This document shows, piece by piece, positions 7,825 through 16,671 of a DNA stretch of 64,000 nucleotides; position 1 is the first letter of the stretch, and each line of letters starts with the position of its first letter. Below the pieces are notes generated by a model that did not search any database, was not told where the DNA came from, and worked only from the letters and a program-made list of their open reading frames with translations. Source of the stretch: Propionibacteriaceae bacterium UBA7704 (lineage in GTDB: Bacteria; Actinomycetota; Actinomycetes; Propionibacteriales; Propionibacteriaceae); the NCBI GenBank assembly GCA_002482525.1, contig DLGC01000017.1:492-64491 (forward strand), in the 5' to 3' direction. A program made the position numbers and the translations under genes.

Positions 7825-8790
7825 ATGCGTGTGAGTTTGGGCTCTGTGGCCCGCTTCATGGGTACCCGTCTCCTGTCCTCGGCCATCGTGCTCTTCGGCG
7901 TGGTGGTCGTGGTCTTTGCGCTCATCCAGTTGGTTCCCGGTGATCCGGTGCGACTGGCTCTGGGCACCCGATTCGACCAAGAGGCCTACGATGCGCTGCG
8001 GGCGGCCTCCGGCCTGGATCGGCCCTTGGTCGAACAGTTCTTCAGCTACCTGGGCGGAGTGTTGACCGGAGATCTCGGCGTGAGCTTCCGCAACGGCCAA
8101 CCCGTGGTGGAGATCCTGCTTTCGCGGCTGCCGGCCACGGTTTCGTTGGCGATTCCGGGGCTGCTGATCGCACTGCTGATTGCGGTGCCGGCCGGAATCT
8201 TCTCGGCGCTCCATGAGGGGAAGGTCAGCGACGGGATCGTCCGAGTCGCCAGCCAGGCCGGCGTGTCGATTCCCGACTTCTGGTTGGGCCTGCTGCTGAT
8301 TTCGCTGTTCGCGGTGCGCTTGGGGTGGCTGCCGTCCAGCGGCTACGTTCCCATCGCCACCGACCCGGCGCAGTGGCTTCGTCAAGTGGTACTGCCGGCG
8401 ACGACGGTGGGCATCGTGGCCGGGGCCATCATGACCCGCTATATCCGCGCCGCGGTGCTGGAGGTCGCCCATGCCGGGTTCGTGCGCACCGCCGTGTCCA
8501 AGGGACTAGCACCAGGCAGGGTCACCTTCGCCCACATCGTCCGCAACGCGTTGGTGCCGGTGTTGACCATCACCGGAATTCAGCTCGCCACCATTCTGGG
8601 CGGCGTGATCGTCGTGGAAGTCGTCTTCGCCTGGCCGGGACTGGGCCGCCTGGTCTACGACGCCGTGGCGGCTCGGGACTACCCGGTGATCCAAGGCGCG
8701 GTGTTGCTGATCGCGATGATCTTCTTGGCCGTCAATCTGGTGGTGGACGCTCTCTACGCATTGGTCGACCCGAGGATTCGATTGGCATGA
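7825..8790 (+). CDS. ABC transporter permease, DppB/OppB type
   Basis: 321 residues with six predicted membrane helices. N-terminal motif QLVPGDPVRLALG is typical of DppB-type permeases. The cytoplasmic coupling (EAA) loop is near residues 220-235 (HAGFVRTAVSKGLAPGRV), followed by the HIVRNALVPVLT segment and the conserved C-terminal DPRIR. It pairs with the next permease to form the translocation pore. ATG 7825 follows GGAGAGG; the stop overlaps the start of the next gene (ATGA). Confidence 0.92.
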   Translation: MRVSLGSVARFMGTRLLSSAIVLFGVVVVVFALIQLVPGDPVRLALGTRFDQEAYDALRAASGLDRPLVEQFFSYLGGVLTGDLGVSFRNGQPVVEILLSRLPATVSLAIPGLLIALLIAVPAGIFSALHEGKVSDGIVRVASQAGVSIPDFWLGLLLISLFAVRLGWLPSSGYVPIATDPAQWLRQVVLPATTVGIVAGAIMTRYIRAAVLEVAHAGFVRTAVSKGLAPGRVTFAHIVRNALVPVLTITGIQLATILGGVIVVEVVFAWPGLGRLVYDAVAARDYPVIQGAVLLIAMIFLAVNLVVDALYALVDPRIRLA

Positions 8791-9680
8791 GCGCAGAATC
8801 TCTCACCGTGGAACCCGCGACCACTCGGTTCAGTTCCTGGCGGCTACTGGCGTCCAACCCGGTGACGGTGGCCAGCATCGTGGTGTTGGCACTGATCATC
8901 GCCGTTGCACTGTTGGCGCCCTGGCTGGCGCCCTACGGCGCCAACGAGATCAACGTTGCCAATCAATTGCAGCCCCCGAGTGCCGAGCACTGGTTCGGAA
9001 CCGACGATCTGGGCCGGGACATCTTCTCCCGGGTGATCCTGGCCGCCGGCACCTCGCTGACCATCGCGTTCGCGGCCGTGGGATTCGCACTGCTGGTGGG
9101 CGGCGGCATCGGCATCGTGTCGGGCTACTTCGGAGGCCCCACCGACGCGGTGTTGATGCGAGTGGTCGACATCATGTTCGCCTTTCCGGTGTTGTTGCTG
9201 GCGCTGGCTATCGTCGCGATCTTCCAGCCAGGGATCCCCACCACGATCATCGCCATCGGCGTGGTGTACACCCCGATCTTCGCGCGGGTCGCGCGGGGCA
9301 GTGCGCTGTCGGTGCGCACCTCGCCGTTCGTCCAGGTTTCGCAAACCATGGGCACTCCGGCGGTGAGCATCCTGGGACGCCACGTGCTGCCCAATATCTC
9401 GGGCCCACTGATCGTGCAGACCTCACTCTCGCTTGCCTTCGCCATCCTGTCCGAAGCGGCACTGTCCTTCCTGGGGCTGGGGGTGCAGCCGCCGGATCCC
9501 TCCTGGGGCGGCATGATCTTCACCGCTCAAGGATTCTTGGGATTGGCGTGGTGGATGGCGATCTTCCCTGGCGCGGCCATCTTCGTGACCGCCTTGGCGT
9601 TCAACCTGGTCGGTGACGGCCTGCGGGATGTTCTGGACCCACGCCAACGAACCATCATCGAAGCAAGGCGGACCGCATGA
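8787..9680 (+). CDS. ABC transporter permease, DppC/OppC type
   Basis: 297 residues. A short cytoplasmic N-terminus precedes helix 1, then the DppC signature HWFGTDDLGRDIFSR in the periplasmic-side loop, further helices, an EAA loop (SPFVQVSQTMG, then HVLPNISGPL) and EAALSFLGLGVQPP, ending with DGLRDVLDPR. This is the standard second subunit of peptide-type importers. The start codon overlaps the preceding stop by four bases and its own stop overlaps the ATPase start, indicating translational coupling. Confidence 0.92.
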   Translation: MSAESLTVEPATTRFSSWRLLASNPVTVASIVVLALIIAVALLAPWLAPYGANEINVANQLQPPSAEHWFGTDDLGRDIFSRVILAAGTSLTIAFAAVGFALLVGGGIGIVSGYFGGPTDAVLMRVVDIMFAFPVLLLALAIVAIFQPGIPTTIIAIGVVYTPIFARVARGSALSVRTSPFVQVSQTMGTPAVSILGRHVLPNISGPLIVQTSLSLAFAILSEAALSFLGLGVQPPDPSWGGMIFTAQGFLGLAWWMAIFPGAAIFVTALAFNLVGDGLRDVLDPRQRTIIEARRTA

Positions 9681-11323
9681 GTGAGCCATTGCTCCAGGTC
9701 GACGACCTGCAGGTCGCGATCGGCCCGGCCGACATCGTGCGCGGGGTGAGCTTCGCCGTGGCGCCCGGCGAAACCCTCGGCATCGTGGGCGAGTCCGGGT
9801 CGGGCAAGACGATGACGGTCCTGGCCGCCACCGGTCTGTTGGATGCGCCCGGGCGCCGAATCTCCGGCAGCAGCCTGTTGCGCACCACCAGCGGCGAGGC
9901 GGTGCAACTCACTGGCGCCAGCCCCCGAACGCTGCGGCGGGTGCACGGTGGTCAGATCGGCTTCGTCTTTCAGGATCCCAGTACCTCATTGAATCCGATG
10001 CTCACCATCGGGCGACAGATCGAAGAGTCGCTGGAGGCCCACCGAGGATTGACCCGGCGCGCGGCGCGTTCCAAAGCGACCGAACTGCTCGACGCTGTCG
10101 GCATCCCGCAGCCGGAGCAGCGGGTTGACTCCTATCCGCACCAGCTTTCCGGCGGACAACGGCAGCGCGCCATGATCGCCATCGCCCTGGCTTGCGATCC
10201 GGGGCTGCTGATCGCCGACGAGCCGACCACAGCCTTGGATGTGACCACCCAGGCACAGATCATCGACCTGGTCCGCGAATTGCAGTCGGCTCGGGGCACT
10301 GCGGTGGTGTGGATCAGCCACGACCTCGGCGTGATCGGCCAAGTCGCCGACGATGTTCTCGTGATGGCCACCGGATCGGTGGTGGAGCACCGACCCATCA
10401 CCGAGGTGTACTACCACCCTCAGCACGACTACACCCGGCAGTTGTTGGCGGCTCGTCCCCGATTGGGTAAGACCGCCGGACCGCCACCGGCCGACCCCGA
10501 CGCCGACGTGCTGCTGGAGGTTCGGAATCTGGATGTGCGGTTCCCGGTGGCGACCCCGAGTGGACGCAGCATGGTGCATGCGGTCAACGACGTGTCCTTC
10601 GAGATCCGCCGAGGAACCACCACCGCACTGGTGGGGGAGTCCGGCTCCGGGAAGTCGACTATCGCCAATGTGCTCACCGGTCTGTTGCCGCCGCGAGCCG
10701 GCACCGCCGAATTGGGAACCCTGGATCTCTTGCACGCCAGGAGGGCTGATCGGCGGCGCATCGCCATGGTGTTCCAGGATCCCTTCGCCTCGCTCGATCC
10801 GCGGCGTTCGGTCGCCGACGCACTGACCGAGCCGCTACGGACCCATGGCCTGGGCGGGGACAGCGCTGCGTCCCGCGAGGAGCGAGCGATCGAGCTGTTG
10901 GAACAGGTCGGTCTTCCCGCGGAGTTCCGGCTGAGGTACCCCCACGAGCTATCCGGGGGGCAACGACAGCGTGTCTCCATTGCCCGGGCCTTGGCGCTCG
11001 AGCCGGAGATCATCATCCTCGACGAGGCCACCGCCTCCTTGGACGTGTCGGTGCAGGCAACAGTGCTGGATCTGCTCGCGGAACTCCAGAAGTCGAAGGG
11101 GCTGACCTACCTTTTCATCGCGCACGACTTGGCGATCGTGCAGCAGATGAGCCACAACGTGCTGGTGTTGCGCGACGGTGTGGTGGTGGAAGCCGCGGAC
11201 GCCGAGACGCTGTTCGCCGACCCGATCCACGACTACACCAAGATGTTGCTGGCCGCGATTCCGCCCGACGCGCCGCGTGCAGCACCCGGCGGGTTCTCAG
11301 AAGACCCAGCTACAGACCGGTAG
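9677..11323 (+). CDS. ABC transporter ATPase, fused double-domain (DppD-DppF / OppD-OppF type)
   Basis: 548 residues with two complete ATPase modules in one chain. Module 1 has Walker A GESGSGKT at 38-45 and signature LSGGQRQR starting at 157. Module 2 has Walker A GESGSGKS at 320-327 and signature LSGGQRQR starting at 425. Both have DEPTTALD or DEATASLD Walker B/D-loops. In many bacteria these are two genes, but fusions are common in actinobacteria. The last 27 bases overlap the 3' end of the acetyltransferase gene on the other strand. This completes a self-contained importer operon. Confidence 0.93.
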   Translation: MSEPLLQVDDLQVAIGPADIVRGVSFAVAPGETLGIVGESGSGKTMTVLAATGLLDAPGRRISGSSLLRTTSGEAVQLTGASPRTLRRVHGGQIGFVFQDPSTSLNPMLTIGRQIEESLEAHRGLTRRAARSKATELLDAVGIPQPEQRVDSYPHQLSGGQRQRAMIAIALACDPGLLIADEPTTALDVTTQAQIIDLVRELQSARGTAVVWISHDLGVIGQVADDVLVMATGSVVEHRPITEVYYHPQHDYTRQLLAARPRLGKTAGPPPADPDADVLLEVRNLDVRFPVATPSGRSMVHAVNDVSFEIRRGTTTALVGESGSGKSTIANVLTGLLPPRAGTAELGTLDLLHARRADRRRIAMVFQDPFASLDPRRSVADALTEPLRTHGLGGDSAASREERAIELLEQVGLPAEFRLRYPHELSGGQRQRVSIARALALEPEIIILDEATASLDVSVQATVLDLLAELQKSKGLTYLFIAHDLAIVQQMSHNVLVLRDGVVVEAADAETLFADPIHDYTKMLLAAIPPDAPRAAPGGFSEDPATDR

Positions 11324-12571
11324 TCGCGGCCACCCGAAGGCACTGCTCAGTGCTGCCACGGACTCTGCGGCTCCCTCGATCAGGCCAGCGGAGGCCAGCG
11401 CGCTGGCACTGAATCCACCCAGGTACAGCGATCCGAGGGTGCGAACATCCATGCTGACCTCAGCGGTGTCGCTCACCGTGACCTCGACGTTCGCGCTGAA
11501 GGGATCAGCCCGCAGCCGCCATCGCCCGGCATTGCTGGTGAGCATGTCGTCGGTGAGTTCGATGGTGAGGTCTACCGCGGCCGCATAGCGCCGTCTGCGC
11601 AGCGCTTCGGGGGCGTCGATGAGCCGCAGCCACAGATTGTCGATGATGCGTGGGGTTGCAGCGCGGGGATCCACCAGCAAGGTCAGCAGAGGGTCGTCCA
11701 GGCCGATCCAGTGGGCCTGGACTGTGCTGGTCAGTTCCAGATCCAGCAGCCGAGTCCACAAGGCGTGCACCACCGCAGGATCGGTAGCGGCATATTCCTG
11801 GAGCTCGACCGGTCCCTCGGGTCCGGCCTCGGCCCAGCGGAACTTGCGTCGGAACAGCGCATAACCAACCGGATCGTCCTCCCGGAAGGCCACCATGATG
11901 CGCCACTTCTCGAACCCCTCGCGCAACTCCGCTGGATCTGCGTGGAAGTGCGCGCGTAGTCGAGGCGTCTCCCGGGTCGCCCAGCCCGGTGTGTTGATGT
12001 TCCTGCCCGCCGCACGGGCGTGCAAACCGGCAACGATCGCCGCATGAGCGTCGAAGTCGAACTCCTCGAAGGTGACCGTGATCGCGTCGCTGCCCGCCAC
12101 CGGTCGCAGCGCAGCATGATGCTTGATGGTGACTGCTGCGGTCCGGCTGGCCAAGCCGTAGCCAAATCGTCCATAGATCGCCGGCTGCGAGGCGAACAGC
12201 ACCGAAGCAACCTCACCGCGAGCGCGGCAGTCGGCGAAGTGGGTGGTGATCATCGAGCGCAGGAGGCCGCGCCCGCGGTACTGCGGGTGCACTCCCACCG
12301 CAGTCAAGCCGGCAACCGCCGTCGTGGCCCCGGGGACCGGGAAGGTGCTGTAGGCGTAGCTGCCGTGCATTGCGGCCAGCGTGTCGCTGCCGGGCTCGGC
12401 CAGTGCCCTGCTGCGCTGTGGGTCCAGCGGCCAGGGCCAGGCGAGTTGATCACTGGCGGGCACCGGTGAAGGGAAAGCCCAGGTGTCCAAAGCCAGGATC
12501 TGGGGCAGTGATTCTTCGGTGAGCGTGACCTCGACCAGGCCATCGATGCGCGTGCTGGTGGGCTGGGACAT
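11297..12571 (-). CDS. Eis-like GNAT acetyltransferase
   Basis: 424 residues, the size of the Eis family. The first GNAT domain (about 10-150) carries VHPQYRGRGLLRSMI, the acetyl-CoA pyrophosphate loop, and IYGRFGYGLAS. The second GNAT-like half and a C-terminal sterol-carrier-like domain follow, ending in phenylalanine (CSWVF). In Eis the free C-terminal carboxylate of the last residue helps catalysis, and this ending matches. Eis proteins acetylate amines on aminoglycosides, peptides or polyamines; the natural substrate here is unknown. I chose the ATG at 12571 because earlier codons encode no conserved sequence. It converges on, and overlaps, the end of the ABC transporter ATPase gene. Confidence 0.85.
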   Translation of the reverse strand: MSQPTSTRIDGLVEVTLTEESLPQILALDTWAFPSPVPASDQLAWPWPLDPQRSRALAEPGSDTLAAMHGSYAYSTFPVPGATTAVAGLTAVGVHPQYRGRGLLRSMITTHFADCRARGEVASVLFASQPAIYGRFGYGLASRTAAVTIKHHAALRPVAGSDAITVTFEEFDFDAHAAIVAGLHARAAGRNINTPGWATRETPRLRAHFHADPAELREGFEKWRIMVAFREDDPVGYALFRRKFRWAEAGPEGPVELQEYAATDPAVVHALWTRLLDLELTSTVQAHWIGLDDPLLTLLVDPRAATPRIIDNLWLRLIDAPEALRRRRYAAAVDLTIELTDDMLTSNAGRWRLRADPFSANVEVTVSDTAEVSMDVRTLGSLYLGGFSASALASAGLIEGAAESVAALSSAFGWPRLPVCSWVF

Positions 12572-12714
12572 GCGTGTCAGTCTGCCATCGACGACACTGC
12601 GGTTTGGAGTTGTCCCTCGATTGCGGAACAATGGGACCTCGGTGCCGGTTCACGCCCAGGGCTGCTCAGCCCTCGAAGCGATGGCGACCCGGTGCTCAAC
12701 GAACAGGAGAAACC

Positions 12715-12927
12715 ATGAAGCAAGGCATCCACCCCGACTACGTGGAGACCCAGGTGACCTGCACCTGTGGCAATACCTTCACCACCCGCAGCACCGCCAA
12801 GAACGGCGCGATTCACGCCGAAGTCTGTGCGGCCTGCCACCCGTTCTACACCGGCAAGCAGAAGATTCTCGACACTGGCGGCCGCGTGGCCCGGTTCGAG
12901 CGCCGGTACGCCAAGAAGGGCAAGTAG
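12715..12927 (+). CDS. rpmE: 50S ribosomal protein L31 (zinc-binding C+ form)
   Basis: 70 residues, the expected length. It begins MKQGIHPDYVE and has four cysteines, C16, C18, C38 and C41, in the CxC...CxxC pattern of the zinc-containing form, so it should be the zinc-replete paralogue. The C-terminal part has HPFYTGKQKI. Shine-Dalgarno AGGAGA lies six bases before the ATG. In other actinobacteria rpmE follows rho directly; here it is about 7 kb away. A strong terminator follows. Confidence 0.97.
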   Translation: MKQGIHPDYVETQVTCTCGNTFTTRSTAKNGAIHAEVCAACHPFYTGKQKILDTGGRVARFERRYAKKGK

Positions 12928-12936
12928 CTTCACCGA

Positions 12937-12969
12937 CGCCGGGTCCCAGGAATCTCCTGGGGCCCGGCG
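12937..12969 (+). terminator. Rho-independent terminator after rpmE
   Basis: A 15-bp stem (12937-12951 with 12955-12969) contains one G-U pair and a three-base ATC loop, followed by TTCGTCATTGTT. It starts ten bases after the rpmE stop. It is the clearest intrinsic terminator in the window and should separate rpmE from prfA. Confidence 0.85.
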
Positions 12970-13008
12970 TTCGTCATTGTTGGATGGGGACCCTCGAAGG
13001 GAAAACTG

Positions 13009-14082
13009 ATGTTTGAAGCCGCCGCAGACCTGGAGGCGGAGTTCGCCGAACTGGAGCAAAGGCTCTCCGATCCCGCCGTGCATGCCGATCCGGTGGCCTC
13101 GCGCAAGATCGGTCGCCGCTATGCCGAGTTGACCCCCATCATCAAGAACCTGGCCGCCTACCGCCAGCTCAGCGCTGATCTGGCCGCGTCGAGAGAACTC
13201 GCCGACGAAGACGAGGCCTTTGCCACCGAGGCTGAAGAACTCAGTGCCCAGTTGGTCGATGTCGAGGGCCGGCTGACCCGACTCCTGGCGCCTCGTGACC
13301 CCAACGATTCCGCCGACGCCCTGATCGAGATCAAGTCCGGGGAAGGCGGCGAGGAGTCGGCACTGTTCGCCGGCGATCTGTTCCGGATGTACGCCAAGTA
13401 CGCCGAGAATCGTGGGTGGAAGACCGAAGTCCTGGACTCGCAGGAGACCGACCTGGGCGGCTACAAATCCATCACCATGGCGGTGAAGGCGACCGGTGCC
13501 CCGGATCCAGACAATGCGCCGTACGGCGTGTTGAAATTCGAAGGCGGTGTGCACCGCGTGCAACGCGTCCCGGTGACCGAATCGCAGGGACGGGTGCACA
13601 CCTCGGCCGCCGGGGTGCTGGTGATGCCCGAGGTGGAGGCCACCGAGGTCGAGATCAACGACGACGACCTGCGTATCGACGTCTATCGCTCCTCGGGCCC
13701 CGGCGGGCAGGGCGTGAACACCACCGATTCGGCGGTGCGCATCACCCATCTGCCCAGCGGCATCGTGGTGTCCTGCCAGAACGAGCGTTCGCAGTTGCAG
13801 AACAAGGAATCCGCCATGCGCATGCTGCGCTCCCGCCTGGTCGCCAAAGCGGCGGAAGAGGCGGCCTCGGCCGCCTCGGCTGCGCGGAAGTCCCAGGTAC
13901 GCACGGTGGACCGCTCCGAGCGAATCCGCACCTACAACTTCGGCGAGAATCGCATCGCCGATCACCGCATCGGATTCAAGGCGTACAACTTGGATCAGGT
14001 GCTCGCCGGTGACCTTTCCGCGGTGATCGAGGCATTGCAGGCCGCGGACCTGGCCGAACGGCTGGGGCAAGGCCCGGCATGA
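13009..14082 (+). CDS. prfA: Peptide chain release factor 1
   Basis: Recognises UAA and UAG stop codons and triggers peptide release. 357 residues. The codon-recognition tripeptide PxT is P188-V189-T190, typical of RF1 rather than RF2 (SPF). The catalytic GGQ motif is residues 232-234 in SSGPGGQGVNTTDSA, the target of glutamine methylation by PrmC, whose gene follows. The N-terminal helical domain is complete. ATG 13009 with AAGGGAAA upstream; the stop overlaps the prmC start (ATGA). Confidence 0.97.
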   Translation: MFEAAADLEAEFAELEQRLSDPAVHADPVASRKIGRRYAELTPIIKNLAAYRQLSADLAASRELADEDEAFATEAEELSAQLVDVEGRLTRLLAPRDPNDSADALIEIKSGEGGEESALFAGDLFRMYAKYAENRGWKTEVLDSQETDLGGYKSITMAVKATGAPDPDNAPYGVLKFEGGVHRVQRVPVTESQGRVHTSAAGVLVMPEVEATEVEINDDDLRIDVYRSSGPGGQGVNTTDSAVRITHLPSGIVVSCQNERSQLQNKESAMRMLRSRLVAKAAEEAASAASAARKSQVRTVDRSERIRTYNFGENRIADHRIGFKAYNLDQVLAGDLSAVIEALQAADLAERLGQGPA

Positions 14083-14915
14083 CCAAAGTCCCGGCACTGA
14101 TCGCGCAGGGAACGGCGCAACTGGGATCAGCGGCAGAGGCGCGCACCCTGCTCGCCTATGCGGCTGGACTCGAGCGAGGCCGCCTCGCCATGGTCGACGA
14201 TCTGCCCGCAGCCACGATCGAGGACTATCGATCCCTGCTGCAGCGCCGCAGCACCGGAATCCCCGTGCAATACCTCACCGGGCGGGCTGCCTTCCGGACC
14301 GTGGAGGTGGCCGTCGCACCGGGGGTGTTCATTCCCCGCCCGGAGACCGAAGTGATGACGGGCTGGGCCATCGAACGACTGCAGCGAATCACTGCGCCGG
14401 TCGTGGTCGAACTGTGCGCCGGCAGCGGCGCTATTTCGCTGGCCATCGCCACCGAGACCACCGGCGTTCGGCAATACGCTGTGGAACTGTCCGAGACCGC
14501 AGCCAAGACAGCGGCGGACAACTTGAGCGGAACCGGCGTCGATCTTCGGGTCGGCGACATGGCTGACGCCTTCCCCGAGCTGAACGGACAGGTGGATCTG
14601 GTGATCGCCAATCCCCCCTACATCCCGTTGGAGGCCTGGGAGGGAGTCAGCGCCGAGGTGCGAGCTCACGAACCGGCGTTGGCGCTCTTCTCCGGAGCCG
14701 ACGGCTTGGATGCACTACGGGTGGTGGCGGCAGTGGCGGCACGACTGCTGCGTCCGGGCGCTGTGGTGTGTGCCGAACATGCCGAATCCCAATCCGAAGC
14801 GGTCACCGCCCTGTTCGCCGGCACGGGGTGGTACCACAGTGTGGTGGATCACCAGGACCTGACCGACCGGCCTCGTTTCGTCAGCGGTGTTCGGGCCCAA
14901 TCACTGGCAGGATGA
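14079..14915 (+). CDS. prmC: Release factor glutamine methyltransferase
   Basis: SAM-dependent N5-methylation of the GGQ glutamine of release factors. 278 residues: N-terminal helical domain (about 1-80), then the Rossmann methyltransferase with ELCAGSGAISLA (SAM loop, about 110-121) and the NPPY motif at residues 178-181, which holds the glutamine amide. It is translationally coupled to prfA by a four-base overlap, the classical arrangement, and its own stop overlaps the next start. Confidence 0.95.
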   Translation: MTKVPALIAQGTAQLGSAAEARTLLAYAAGLERGRLAMVDDLPAATIEDYRSLLQRRSTGIPVQYLTGRAAFRTVEVAVAPGVFIPRPETEVMTGWAIERLQRITAPVVVELCAGSGAISLAIATETTGVRQYAVELSETAAKTAADNLSGTGVDLRVGDMADAFPELNGQVDLVIANPPYIPLEAWEGVSAEVRAHEPALALFSGADGLDALRVVAAVAARLLRPGAVVCAEHAESQSEAVTALFAGTGWYHSVVDHQDLTDRPRFVSGVRAQSLAG

Positions 14916-15556
14916 GCAGCATGGCGCACGTTCTTGAGGTGGGCAGCGACCCCGATGCGGCGATCGATGCTGCGGTTTCGGCGATCAGTGAGGGGAAGTG
15001 CATCGTGTTGCCCACCGACACGGTGTACGGCATCGCAGCCAGTGCCTTCGACGCCGACGCGGTGCAGCGCCTGCTCAATGCCAAACAACGCGGACGCGAC
15101 ATGCCGCCGCCGGTCCTGATCGGGGATGTGCTCGCGCTGCCGACTCTCGCCGATGAGGTCACCGAACAGATCCGCGCCGTGGCAGACAGCTTCTGGCCGG
15201 GTGCCCTGACCATCATCGTGCGCGCCCAGGCCAGCCTGGATGTGGACCTGGGGGACCGAGGCAGCACGATCGCGGTGCGGATCCCCGACCACGACTTCAC
15301 TCGAGCACTGCTGCGAGCCACCGGCCCGCTGGCGGTGAGCAGTGCCAACGTCAGCGGACGTCCGGCGGCCCTGAGTATTGCCGAAGCCGTGGATCAGTTG
15401 CAGCATTCGGTGGCGGTCTTCCTCGACGGCGGGCCTGCCTCCGGGCCGGTTCCGAGCACGATCGTTGATTTGTCCGGACAACCTCGGCTGCTGCGCGAAG
15501 GGCGCATCAGTGTCACTGACCTGCGCGAGGTACTGCCGGAATTGGCCGAGGGCTGA
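14912..15556 (+). CDS. tsaC: L-threonylcarbamoyladenylate synthase (TsaC/YwlC/Sua5 family)
   Basis: Uses threonine, bicarbonate and ATP to make threonylcarbamoyl-AMP for the t6A37 modification of ANN-decoding tRNAs. 214 residues, the short TsaC/YwlC form without the Sua5 C-terminal domain. Family motifs include LPTDTVYGIAASA near 31-43, the KQRGRDMPPPVLI region, SFWPGALTII, and TGPLAVSSANVSG. The start at 14912 (MSSMAHVL) overlaps the prmC stop by four bases; a second in-frame ATG at 14921 is possible. Confidence 0.93.
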   Translation: MSSMAHVLEVGSDPDAAIDAAVSAISEGKCIVLPTDTVYGIAASAFDADAVQRLLNAKQRGRDMPPPVLIGDVLALPTLADEVTEQIRAVADSFWPGALTIIVRAQASLDVDLGDRGSTIAVRIPDHDFTRALLRATGPLAVSSANVSGRPAALSIAEAVDQLQHSVAVFLDGGPASGPVPSTIVDLSGQPRLLREGRISVTDLREVLPELAEG

Positions 15557-15558
15557 GC

Positions 15559-16671
15559 ATGAGGGTTTATCTGATGGTGTTGCTGATCGCTGCTGCGGTC
15601 ACCTATCTCCTCAGTGGTCTGGCCCGCCGGCTGGCTTTCCGATTCAATGCCGTGGCGACAGTGCGCGACCGCGATGTGCACACCAAACCGATCCCGTATT
15701 TCGGGGGGATCTCGATGTGGGTCGGCCTGGTCGCCGCCTTCATGGTGGCCACCAGTCTGCCGTGGCTGGGGGAGTTCGCGCAGGTGCGCCACGATGCTGT
15801 GGCCGTGGTGATCGCCGGCGGGGTCATCTGCGCGGTCGGCGTCCTGGACGACATGTTCGAGCTGAACGCCTTGGCCAAGGTGGCCGGTCAACTCATGGCA
15901 GCCGGATTGCTGGTGCTCAACGGGGTCAAGGTGTATTGGATTCCGCTGCCGGACCGAATTATCGCCTTGGATGATGGCACGTCCATCGTGGTCACCATGG
16001 TCTTGATCTTCGTGGCGGTCAACGCCATCAATCTGATCGACGGTTTGGACGGCCTGGCGGCCGGTGTGGTCGCCATCGGAGCCAGCGCCTTCTTCAGCTA
16101 TGCCTACCTGCTGTCGTACGAGCAGGAGCTGGTGCGCGCCACCGGTGCGAGTCTGATCACGGTGGCCACCGTGGGCATCTGCCTGGGCTTCTTGCCTTAC
16201 AACGTGCATCCGGCTCGGATGTTCATGGGGGACTCTGGCTCGATGTTGCTGGGCTTCCTATTGGCAGCGTCGTCGATCAGCCTCACCGGGCAGGTCGATC
16301 CCTCCAAGCTCGCCGATTTCGGCACCAACGCGCTGGCGGCCTACCTGCCGTTGCTGGTGCCCCTGGCCGCGGTGGCCTTGCCATTCCTTGACCTGGTGAT
16401 GGCCTACATTCGACGCACAGTCGCCGGCAAGCTGTGGTACCAGGCGGACAAGCAGCATCTGCACCACCGCATGTTGAAGCTCGGTCACAGCCATCGGCGA
16501 GCGGTCGCCCTGTTGTGGCTGTGGTCTGCCGTGATCGCCTATGGCGCTGTCCTGATCGGTCTGTTCCCGTCGGTGCTCAGCCTGGTCATCTGGCTGCTGG
16601 CGATCTGTTTGGCTGCGCTGCTCACCTGGGGGCCGAGGATGCGAACTCGAGTGCGGTCGGCCCATGGCTGA
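15559..16671 (+). CDS. wecA: Undecaprenyl-phosphate GlcNAc-1-phosphate transferase (WecA/MraY family)
   Basis: Polytopic membrane enzyme of 370 residues with about 11 helices that moves a sugar-1-phosphate from a UDP-sugar to undecaprenyl phosphate, the first step of arabinogalactan, teichoic acid or other cell-wall polymer synthesis. Family motifs: HTKPIPYFGG, GVLDDMFEL (the DD pair), NLIDGLDGLA, MFMGDSGSMLLG and the HLHHRMLKLGHSHRR loop. Position between tsaC and the atp genes matches rfe of mycobacteria. Starts two bases after the tsaC stop. Confidence 0.92.
   Translation: MRVYLMVLLIAAAVTYLLSGLARRLAFRFNAVATVRDRDVHTKPIPYFGGISMWVGLVAAFMVATSLPWLGEFAQVRHDAVAVVIAGGVICAVGVLDDMFELNALAKVAGQLMAAGLLVLNGVKVYWIPLPDRIIALDDGTSIVVTMVLIFVAVNAINLIDGLDGLAAGVVAIGASAFFSYAYLLSYEQELVRATGASLITVATVGICLGFLPYNVHPARMFMGDSGSMLLGFLLAASSISLTGQVDPSKLADFGTNALAAYLPLLVPLAAVALPFLDLVMAYIRRTVAGKLWYQADKQHLHHRMLKLGHSHRRAVALLWLWSAVIAYGAVLIGLFPSVLSLVIWLLAICLAALLTWGPRMRTRVRSAHG

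Noticed and set aside
12572..12714. Promoter for rpmE
   Set aside because: TTGGAG and ACAATG occur with an 18-base spacer, but both boxes are poor; I could not choose a promoter with confidence.
12577..14097. Open frame of 506 codons on the minus strand across rpmE/prfA
   Set aside because: Antisense shadow of two certain genes and a terminator; no motifs.
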